9,627 nucleotides of DNA from Candidatus Aminicenantota bacterium (GTDB taxonomy: Bacteria > Acidobacteriota > UBA4820 > DSQY01): the NCBI GenBank assembly GCA_027365515.1, contig DAHXMK010000365.1:1-9627 (forward strand). The letters are read 5' to 3'. Below are positions 1 through 5,241 of this stretch, one piece after another. The notes below the pieces were generated by a model. The model ran no database searches, was not told the origin of the DNA, and worked only from the letters and a program-made list of their open reading frames with translations. Each line of letters starts with the position of its first letter. Position 1 is the stretch's first letter. The position numbers and the translations under genes are program-made.

Positions 1-1356
<1,356 letters not shown>

Positions 1357-1360
1357 GGGC

Positions 1361-1954
1361 TTATATCCTTCTGCTGGAGGAAGACCGGCGGACGGCCTTC
1401 AGACTAACCGACTGAACAAGTTCGTTGCGCTTTTCTCGCATCCGGGTTAGAAGTTCCTGCTCGCGGGAGCGCAGGGCTTCCAGCTTCGCGATGGACTCTT
1501 GCACGGCTAATGGAGGGACTTCGACGTGCAGTTCGACGAAATCCCGCAGGGCCACCATGGGCATGTGGGTCCCCTTCAGAACTGGACGAAGTTCCGTTTG
1601 GAATGGTTGCTGGTTGAGGTACCAAGCCAAATAAGCAGGGAGAACTTGCTCCTGCTTGGCGCGAACTATGAAGAAGTAGCCCGACACGATCGCGTTGGGC
1701 GGGGGAGTCTCAATTACGGTGGCGAAGGGGCGGTGTCCGCGAGAAAGGAAAAGAACATCCCCATGCGCGGTCATGTAAGGTCGCGGATCACGCCGGATTT
1801 CTACCCGCGCAAGATTGCTGGAATCAAGTTGCCGCGCCTCATCCAGGTCTTTGATCTGGATCACAGGATAAGGGGCCTCCGGGGCGTTCTCGACACGGCC
1901 CCGGAATTGGTACCCCATCCGGATATCGGCAAGGTCCTTTATCTTGAGCTTCAC
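1361..1954 (-). CDS. hsdS: Half-length type I specificity subunit (single-TRD HsdS)
   Basis: This DNA-recognition subunit directs HsdM to its target. The protein has 197 residues, about half of a usual HsdS (about 400). It contains one target-recognition domain (about 1-150: IKDLADIRMGYQFRGRV, then GDVLFLSRG, then YLAWYLN and LRDFVELHVEVPPLAVQ). One conserved helical spacer follows (about 150-185, EALRSREQELLTRMREKRNEL). The second TRD and second spacer are absent, and the protein ends cleanly 4 bases before hsdM. Known half-HsdS proteins work as homodimers and recognise palindromic bipartite sites, so that is the inferred mode here. The start is a GTG at 1952-1954 preceded by GGAGG, and a hairpin overlaps this site. 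The gene lies before hsdM, whereas most type I operons have hsdM before hsdS. The basic, serine-rich end (RRSSSSRRI) is unusual but overlaps the ribosome site of hsdM. A truncated remnant is possible but unlikely given the neat spacing. Confidence 0.9.
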   Translation of the reverse strand: MKLKIKDLADIRMGYQFRGRVENAPEAPYPVIQIKDLDEARQLDSSNLARVEIRRDPRPYMTAHGDVLFLSRGHRPFATVIETPPPNAIVSGYFFIVRAKQEQVLPAYLAWYLNQQPFQTELRPVLKGTHMPMVALRDFVELHVEVPPLAVQESIAKLEALRSREQELLTRMREKRNELVQSVSLKAVRRSSSSRRI

Positions 1955-1960
1955 TGCTCC

Positions 1961-1977
1961 CTCCCGCGCTTCGGGAG
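1961..1977 (-). promoter_or_regulatory. Hairpin overlapping the hsdS ribosome-binding site
   Basis: In the mRNA, CTCCCG (1972-1977) can pair with CGGGAG (1961-1966) around a 5-base loop. The second arm contains part of the GGAGG that serves the GTG start of hsdS at 1954. Such a stem would limit ribosome access, and together with the GTG start it suggests low synthesis of the specificity subunit. The pairing is read from the sequence. The regulatory effect is inferred. Confidence 0.45.
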
Positions 1978-1987
1978 TCGGGCGGAT

Positions 1988-2022
1988 GCCGGTGAGGCCA
2001 CTAACGAGGCAGCCCCACCGGC
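1988..2022 (-). repeat. Inverted repeat in the gap between the GIY-YIG-like gene and hsdS
   Basis: GCCGGTG (1988-1994) and CACCGGC (2016-2022) form a perfect 7-bp inverted repeat with 21 bases between the arms. It fills most of the 77-base gap between the first and second genes of the operon. No T-run follows on either strand, so it is not an intrinsic terminator. It could be an mRNA stem marking a processing or stability boundary, or have no function. Confidence 0.4.
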
Positions 2023-2031
2023 CAGCCGGGC

Positions 2032-2340
2032 CTACTCCTTAGTCTGGCTCGTCACCTTGTAGAGGTAGGCGTAGCGGGTGCCGCTATCGCCGCCGCCGGG
2101 TCCTCCTTTGCAGCCGCGAGCGAGGAAATAGTCTTCCACCTGGCGGGCAGCCGCGTCAGAAAAAACATCCTGATAGATCCATTGGCCGAATGGCTCCGAC
2201 ACGTTGTGGTCCTGAAAGAGGCGCTTCTTAGGGTCCGAGGCGACACCCGCATACCAATACTCGTAGGCGCCACCACGGGTTTGCCTGTGGTCCTCGAAGG
2301 CCTGGATGGTTTGGATCACTGTATTGGGTAAAGCTGTCAT
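2032..2340 (-). CDS. Small GIY-YIG-like protein, first gene of the modification operon
   Basis: This 102-residue protein resembles the catalytic core of the GIY-YIG nuclease fold. Its N-terminal half has YEYWYAGVASDPKKRLFQDHN (27-46), which fits the family pattern Y-x-G followed by an arginine and a histidine: Y30, G32, R40, H45. A later acidic residue, E69 in RQVEDYF, is placed like the metal-binding glutamate. A glycine-rich stretch (GGPGGGDSGTRYAYLYKV, 79-96) follows. The usual N-terminal GIY strand is not obvious, so the protein is a minimal or diverged member and cleavage activity is unproven. Its ATG has a good site (AGGAG) 6 bases upstream. It is the first gene after the operon leader and lies 77 bases before half-hsdS, in the same direction. 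It may be a nuclease partner, a regulator or a passenger of the modification system. The fold assignment is by motif reading only. Confidence 0.72.
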   Translation of the reverse strand: MTALPNTVIQTIQAFEDHRQTRGGAYEYWYAGVASDPKKRLFQDHNVSEPFGQWIYQDVFSDAAARQVEDYFLARGCKGGPGGGDSGTRYAYLYKVTSQTKE

Positions 2341-2453
2341 CTTATTCTCCTATCTTGCTCTTTTTTTGGTGGGGCAGGCATTTGCCCATGCCCCGGCCTA
2401 CTTGACAATCTGGTCCTGATCAGCCCATTGCGCCTCCTAGGAAAGGGCTGATA

Positions 2454-2482
2454 TTGACCGAGAGCGAATAGGAGCCTATAAT
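2454..2482 (+). promoter_or_regulatory. Consensus sigma70 promoter of the antisense RNA
   Basis: The -35 box TTGACC (2454-2459), a 17-base spacer and a perfect -10 box TATAAT (2477-2482) face right. They predict a start at about 2489-2490. The unit points against the modification operon and has no protein gene downstream, but a strong terminator lies about 60 bases further on. An 8-bp inverted repeat (2419-2452) abuts the -35 box and could bind a regulator. Confidence 0.75.
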
Positions 2483-2488
2483 AAAGCC

Positions 2489-2568
2489 GATTCAAGGTCC
2501 ACCTTTGCTCTGGCAACTCAGCCAGGGTGAAGCAACTGCCCCCGTGTTTCCGCACGGGGGTTATTATT
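2489..2568 (+). ncRNA. Predicted ~80-nt antisense small RNA over the modification-operon leader
   Basis: A consensus promoter and an intrinsic terminator bracket an 80-base transcript with no open frame. It can form three hairpins. The first is a short AAGG-TCCA-CCTT (2494-2505). The second is a stem of seven pairs, CTCTGGC with GCCAGGG (2508-2527, one G-U pair) around the loop AACTCA. The third is the terminator stem. It lies wholly inside the leader predicted for the leftward operon, so it would be perfectly complementary to leader bases about 27-106. The layout resembles plasmid RNAI-type antisense control, but the target here is a DNA-modification operon. I recognise no known RNA family. 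Expression is untested. It could be a trans-acting RNA or an inactive remnant of a replicon. Confidence 0.6.
2539..2568 (+). terminator. Intrinsic terminator of the small RNA
   Basis: A perfect 8-bp GC-rich stem CCCCCGTG (2539-2546) / CACGGGGG (2553-2560) with the 6-base loop TTTCCG is followed by TTATTATT (2561-2568). The T-rich tail is on the rightward strand only, so it ends rightward transcription. The leftward strand has an A-rich flank, and the operon leader should read through. Confidence 0.78.
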
Positions 2569-2600
2569 GACCACGGCCCATACCGCAGTCGTTCTGTGGC

Positions 2601-2629
2601 AATATAAGGCGGAAAAGCAGAAAAGTCAA
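2601..2629 (-). promoter_or_regulatory. Sigma70 promoter of the modification operon
   Basis: Reading leftward, TTGACT (2624-2629), a 17-base spacer and TATATT (2601-2606) make a strong promoter with a start near 2593-2595. It drives the GIY-YIG-like gene, half-hsdS and hsdM. The AT-rich stretch TTATAA (2631-2636) and the perfect 8-bp palindrome GGTATACC (2641-2648) lie just upstream of the -35 box, where an upstream element or regulator site would be expected. Confidence 0.75.
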
Positions 2630-2746
2630 GTTATAAAAGCGGTATACCAAATACTGCGTTACCGATAAACTTGGTTCTCGTCTGCTAATAGATGTGGGAA
2701 GGGGACAATTCAAATGCGCCGGAACTTCGCTTTACGTCAGAGCCAG

Positions 2747-2908
2747 CTATTCTGGACTTTCATCCGTAAGTTCTAGAGGCTCGACGGGGATCAGGTCCGC
2801 CGCCTCTTTTAGTATGTCGTAGGCTTCTCGTGCATCGTTGACGAAGCAGCGCGTCTTGGCCTTTTCGATCAGGAATGCCAGCCGCTGAATCAACTCCTTG
2901 TCGTTCAT
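2747..2908 (-). CDS. Small protein of unknown function (53 residues)
   Basis: I do not recognise this protein. The 53 residues begin MNDKELIQRLAFLIEKAKTR and end in an acidic tail (PLELTDESPE). The sequence reads as two amphipathic helices (about 3-19 and 25-40) with one cysteine (C21). There is no membrane segment, signal peptide or enzyme motif. I chose the ATG at 2906-2908 because AGGGGG lies 5 bases upstream and an extended -10 box ends about 20 bases before it. An upstream ATG at 2974 lacks such a site and would cross the promoter. The gene stands alone between the reductase and the modification operon, in the same direction as both, with no obvious terminator after it. It could be a regulator or small binding protein. 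Confidence 0.55.
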   Translation of the reverse strand: MNDKELIQRLAFLIEKAKTRCFVNDAREAYDILKEAADLIPVEPLELTDESPE

Positions 2909-2911
2909 GCG

Positions 2912-2936
2912 TTCCCCCTTTTGGGGAATTGTAGCA
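2912..2936 (-). promoter_or_regulatory. Extended -10 promoter with palindrome before the 53-residue gene
   Basis: Reading leftward, TGCTACAAT (2928-2936) matches an extended -10 box. No good -35 is seen, which is tolerated by extended -10 promoters. It runs directly into an inverted repeat TTCCCC / GGGGAA (2912-2928, 5-base centre) that covers the predicted start and the ribosome site AGGGGG. The repeat could be an operator or an mRNA hairpin that hides the ribosome site. Confidence 0.45.
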
Positions 2937-3041
2937 CGCCGGTCGCGGCAATGCGCCGGCGGCGTTCTCATCAACCTATCAACCTATCCTCATGTCAACT
3001 TGCGCGGGCATGGCCGGACCGGTCACTCGGCGCTTAAAGTC

Positions 3042-3857
3042 CTACCAGAACTTCTCGAGGTGGATGTTGCCCGGCTTTTGAGGGGTCTGTTCGGCGAAGC
3101 CCTGGCTCCCGAGCAGCGTCATCATCGCCTCGATCATCAGCGGGTTGCCGCAGAGGAAGATGTGCGTGTGATCGGGGGAGGGCTTGAAGCCGATCTTCTT
3201 TTCGAGGTCGGGCGAGCTCCAGATGTCGTTGATGAAACCGGTCTGTCCCTTCCACGCGAAAGGCTCCTCCTCGGGCTTGCTGACGATCGGCAGGTAGGCG
3301 AACCTGGGGACGAGCCGCTGCATCGTCGCCAGTTCCGCCCTGTAGCCGAGGTCCCAGGAGTGGCGCGCGCCGTGAATGACGGCCACGTTGGCGTTCTGCA
3401 TTTCCGGCAGGTGGGTCCGCAACATGCTCATGTAGGGCGCCAGGCCGGTGCCCGTGGCGATCAGCACGATGTTCTGGTTCGGCGGGACGCGGTCCATCGT
3501 GAACATTCCCACCATTTTCGGCGAAAGCCAGAGCGGGTCGCCCGGCTTGAGGGCGAAAAGCCTCGGGGTGAGCGCCCCGGAGCGGACGAGCGTGATGAAG
3601 AATTCGAGGTACTCGTTGTCAACGGACGACGAGGCGACCGAGTAGGCCCGGCGTATCAGCTTGGCCGGGTCTGCCGGAACATCCTCCGGGTCGGTGATGG
3701 CGGCCCTTTCGGCCGAGCCGAGGAGGCCGAGGACGGTGTACTGCCCTGCCTTGAAAGCGGGCAGCTGCCACCCTTTCGTTGTAATCCTGAGAATCATGAG
3801 GCCGGAGGCCACGTCCAGCTTCTGCATCACGACAGCGTTGTATTCTACGCCAGCCAT
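3042..3857 (-). CDS. fpr: Ferredoxin/flavodoxin-NADP+ reductase (FAD-dependent)
   Basis: This cytoplasmic flavoenzyme moves electrons between NADPH and ferredoxin or flavodoxin. The 271 residues match the usual length of bacterial Fpr enzymes (about 250-275). The FAD-binding beta-barrel domain (about 1-120) contains RAYS (70-73) with SVASSS after it. The nucleotide-binding domain has GTGLAP (136-141), HGAR (162-165) and CGNP (236-239). The chain ends in IHLEKFW, with a terminal aromatic residue as in this family. I chose the ATG at 3855-3857 because GGGAGGAG precedes it. An upstream in-frame ATG at 4031 would add 58 proline/arginine-rich residues and cross the promoter. The gene is divergent from the Rrf2-family regulator and has its own promoter without the shared operator. 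It may supply electrons for NO-stress repair or Fe-S biogenesis, but that link rests on neighbourhood only. Confidence 0.92.
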   Translation of the reverse strand: MAGVEYNAVVMQKLDVASGLMILRITTKGWQLPAFKAGQYTVLGLLGSAERAAITDPEDVPADPAKLIRRAYSVASSSVDNEYLEFFITLVRSGALTPRLFALKPGDPLWLSPKMVGMFTMDRVPPNQNIVLIATGTGLAPYMSMLRTHLPEMQNANVAVIHGARHSWDLGYRAELATMQRLVPRFAYLPIVSKPEEEPFAWKGQTGFINDIWSSPDLEKKIGFKPSPDHTHIFLCGNPLMIEAMMTLLGSQGFAEQTPQKPGNIHLEKFW

Positions 3858-3877
3858 TGCTCCTCCCTGCTCTGAGC

Positions 3878-3892
3878 GCGGGCCAAGCCCGC
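3878..3892 (-). repeat. Hairpin at the 5' end of the reductase mRNA
   Basis: GCGGGC and GCCCGC pair around a 3-base loop. With the predicted start near 3896, the stem begins within about 4 bases of the mRNA's 5' end, a position known to protect transcripts from decay. No T-run follows, so it is not a terminator. Confidence 0.4.
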
Positions 3893-3902
3893 CGGGAGTT
3901 GG

Positions 3903-3932
3903 AGTATCCCCCGGAGCGGCTTCGCCAGTCAA
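3903..3932 (-). promoter_or_regulatory. Sigma70 promoter of the ferredoxin-NADP+ reductase gene
   Basis: Reading leftward, TTGACT (3927-3932), an 18-base spacer and GATACT (3903-3908) predict a start near 3896 and a leader of about 39 bases. None of the 10-bp arms of the Rrf2-type operator occurs here, so this gene is probably expressed independently of the divergent regulator. Confidence 0.62.
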
Positions 3933-4012
3933 GGGCGCGCCGGGAAGCCTTGCGGGTGCGCCACGAGGGTCGCAGCGCGGGCGGGCGGTGGAGTCGCCCG
4001 GAAAGAGGGGGC

Positions 4013-4041
4013 TTGACAAGACCGCTCTCAAGACATATACT
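4013..4041 (+). promoter_or_regulatory. Sigma70 promoter of the Rrf2-family regulator gene
   Basis: TTGACA (4013-4018), a 17-base spacer and TATACT (4036-4041) form a near-consensus promoter with a start near 4048, leaving a leader of only about 12 bases. The -10 box lies inside the inverted repeat at 4027-4052, so a bound regulator would block RNA polymerase directly. Confidence 0.8.
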
Positions 4042-4052
4042 CATGTCTTGAG
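4027..4052 (+). promoter_or_regulatory. Operator 1: perfect 10-bp inverted repeat, probable Rrf2-family binding site
   Basis: CTCAAGACAT (4027-4036) and ATGTCTTGAG (4043-4052) are perfect reverse complements around 6 bases. The site covers the -10 box and start of the regulator gene, which indicates autorepression. A near-identical copy lies at 4507-4532. The AAGA...TCTT ends resemble NsrR sites. Assignment to the adjacent regulator is inferred from position and duplication. Confidence 0.8.
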
Positions 4053-4059
4053 GTGATAG

Positions 4060-4491
4060 ATGGTCGGCAAAACCACCCGTTACGCCCTTCAGGTGCTCGG
4101 ATACCTGGCCGAACACGGCCGCGAGCGAGTCAGCGGCGACGAGATCGCCAAGAGGACCAGCATTCCGGCGAACTATCTCTCCAAGATTCTCAACCAGTTG
4201 AGAAAGGCCGGAATGGTCGAGTCACAGAAAGGATGGGGCGGCGGCTTCATCCTGAAGCCAGACACCTTGAAGCGGCCGATAGGGGACGTGCTCGATATTT
4301 TCGAGGGAAACGGCCCGAGGGGGGCGGACTCGTGCGTTTTCGGCCTGCCGCGCTGCGACGAAAACAACCCGTGCCCTTTGCACCCGCACTGGGCGAAGAT
4401 ACGGAAGACCTACGACAAGATGCTGGAAGAGACCACCATCGCCAAGTTGCGGCGCGGCGACGCCGGTAAGAGCTTGCGGAAGAGCCGCTGA
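4060..4491 (+). CDS. Rrf2-family transcriptional regulator (NsrR/IscR-like, probable Fe-S NO sensor)
   Basis: This DNA-binding regulator has 143 residues, the typical length. The N-terminal winged helix (about 8-65) begins with TTRYALQVLGYLAEH, has a recognition helix around 35-50 (IPANYLSKILNQLRKAG) and a wing QKGWGGGF (57-63). The C-terminal part has three cysteines, C92, C99 and C105 (spacing C-x6-C-x5-C). This matches the cluster-binding triad of IscR and NsrR, so a 2Fe-2S or 4Fe-4S cluster is expected. Attack of NO on the cluster usually releases DNA in NsrR. The gene lies just before a hemerythrin/NO-reductase operon that carries the same operator, which favours an NsrR-type role, although the symbol is not certain. 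The ATG follows GAGGTG at 4050-4055, which overlaps the operator's right arm. Rrf2 members also sense Fe-S status or other signals, so the exact ligand is open. Confidence 0.92.
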   Translation: MVGKTTRYALQVLGYLAEHGRERVSGDEIAKRTSIPANYLSKILNQLRKAGMVESQKGWGGGFILKPDTLKRPIGDVLDIFEGNGPRGADSCVFGLPRCDENNPCPLHPHWAKIRKTYDKMLEETTIAKLRRGDAGKSLRKSR

Positions 4492-4500
4492 AATTTTTTT
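4476..4500 (+). terminator. Possible weak terminator at the end of the regulator gene
   Basis: GCGG (4476-4479) and CCGC (4485-4488) form a 4-bp stem just before the stop codon, and seven T's follow at 4494-4500. The stem is short, so termination is probably partial. The same T-run sits where the -35 of the next promoter would lie. Confidence 0.35.
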
Positions 4501-4506
4501 GCCCAT

Positions 4507-4532
4507 CTCAAGGCATATATGGATGTCTTGAG
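4507..4532 (+). promoter_or_regulatory. Operator 2 and probable promoter of the hemerythrin-nor operon
   Basis: CTCAAGGCAT (4507-4516) and ATGTCTTGAG (4523-4532) repeat operator 1 with one changed base in the left arm and the same 6-base gap. A -10-like TATATG (4516-4521) lies at exactly the same offset in the operator as the -10 of the regulator gene. The expected -35 position (4493-4498) is only a T-run, so this promoter looks weaker. The site implies that the same regulator controls the operon. Confidence 0.78.
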
Positions 4533-4586
4533 GTGTTATTCGGAACGGGCGGGGAACAGCCTTCGCCAAGAGTGAAAGGAGAGGCC

Positions 4587-5198
4587 ATGAAGAAGGCAAT
4601 AGAGACATTGATGGAAGAACACCGGCTGATTGAGCGGGTCCTCGGCTCGCTGGAGACTTTCGCCTGTGAAATGGAATCGGGCGGCTCGGCGCCGCGCGAG
4701 ACGCTCTCCGGCTACGCGGAATTCTTCTCGAACTTCGCCGACAAGTGCCACCACGGCAAGGAGGAGGACCGGCTGTTCGCCCTGATGGCGCAGAACGGAT
4801 TCCCGACGGAGCACGGTCCGATCGGGGTGATGCTTGCCGACCACCAGGAGGGCCGCGGCCACGTCAAGGCGCTCGCCGCCCTCGCGGGAGGCTCGGGGCC
4901 CTGGAGCGGCGAAGAAAGAATCGAAGCCGTCCGCCAGGCGAGAGACTACATATCCATGCTCCGCTCTCACATCATCAAGGAGGACAACATCCTTTACCCA
5001 ATGGCGCTTCAGGCGATCAAGGGAGAGCAGATGGACCAGCTTGCGGAGAGCTTCGAGGCCTTCGAGCACGAGGTCATGGGCGCCGGCGCCCACGAGCGCT
5101 TCCACGCGCTGGCGGAAAGGCTGGTGGCCGCATACCCGCCCGACCCGGAGAAAATGGAAGCCATGCCGGCTTGCACCGGTTGCTCGGGCCACGCTTGA
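4587..5198 (+). CDS. Hemerythrin-domain protein (HHE diiron)
   Basis: This soluble protein has a four-helix hemerythrin fold that would bind a non-haem diiron centre, used in relatives to bind O2 or NO or to handle iron under nitrosative stress. The 203 residues show the expected ligands in order: H12 (EEHRLIE), H55/H56 and E60 (CHHGKEED), H86 (ADHQEGR), and H128 and E132 (HIIKED). H161 and H170 occur in a C-terminal helical extension. The tail ends CTGCSGHA, adding a CxxC pair (C196, C199) beyond the domain. The ATG is supported by AAAGGAGAG just upstream. An in-frame GTG at 4533 would add 18 residues but lies on the operator edge. The gene is the first after operator 2 and precedes the NO reductase by 43 bases, so an NO-binding or NO-delivering role is likely. 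It is not close to the YtfE architecture by eye. Confidence 0.9.
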   Translation: MKKAIETLMEEHRLIERVLGSLETFACEMESGGSAPRETLSGYAEFFSNFADKCHHGKEEDRLFALMAQNGFPTEHGPIGVMLADHQEGRGHVKALAALAGGSGPWSGEERIEAVRQARDYISMLRSHIIKEDNILYPMALQAIKGEQMDQLAESFEAFEHEVMGAGAHERFHALAERLVAAYPPDPEKMEAMPACTGCSGHA

Positions 5199-5241
5199 AG
5201 GGTGAACCAAAAGCTGACACCATATAGGCAAGGAGAGTGCC

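Larger units (their letters stand above)
2341..2594 (-). other. Structured 5' leader of the modification operon
   Basis: This stretch holds no convincing gene. It is predicted to be the untranslated leader of the leftward operon, running from a start near 2594 to the ATG at 2340. Visible elements are a hairpin at 2371-2394 (GGGGCA pairing with TGCCCC, inner GGC/GCC) about 30 bases before the first gene, and an 8-bp inverted repeat at 2419-2452 (ATCAGCCC / GGGCTGAT). The 18-base loop of that repeat contains AGGAGG, and a two-codon reading frame (Met-Gly-stop) begins at 2428 as the loop closes. The complement of the rightward small RNA (2489-2568) also lies here. The leader could be a control region. 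Its boundaries depend on the predicted promoter. Confidence 0.55.

Noticed and set aside
2337..2555. Leftward 72-codon frame in the operon leader
   Set aside because: It starts inside the small-RNA terminator stem, has no ribosome site and an arginine/proline-rich sequence without a domain. It overlaps the next gene's start.
2539..2568. Possible CRISPR repeat (GC-rich hairpin resembling a type I-E repeat)
   Set aside because: There is a single copy with no spacing pattern and no cas gene. The T-rich tail fits an intrinsic terminator better.
2970..2989. Short tandem repeat ATCAACCT x 2.5
   Set aside because: Two and a half 8-base units are too few for a functional array or a direct-repeat element.
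2898..3875. Rightward open frame of 325 codons
   Set aside because: It is antisense to the ferredoxin-NADP+ reductase, is rich in R/G/E/H in the manner of shadow frames, and shows no ribosome site or domain.
3858..4031. 58-residue N-terminal extension of the reductase
   Set aside because: It is a proline/arginine-rich stretch crossing the reductase promoter. The inner ATG has a strong GGAGG site and gives the normal family length.
4533..4586. Upstream GTG start adding 18 residues to the hemerythrin protein
   Set aside because: It starts at the edge of the operator where the mRNA begins. The ATG at 4587 has AAAGGAGAG and begins at the family's usual N-terminus.
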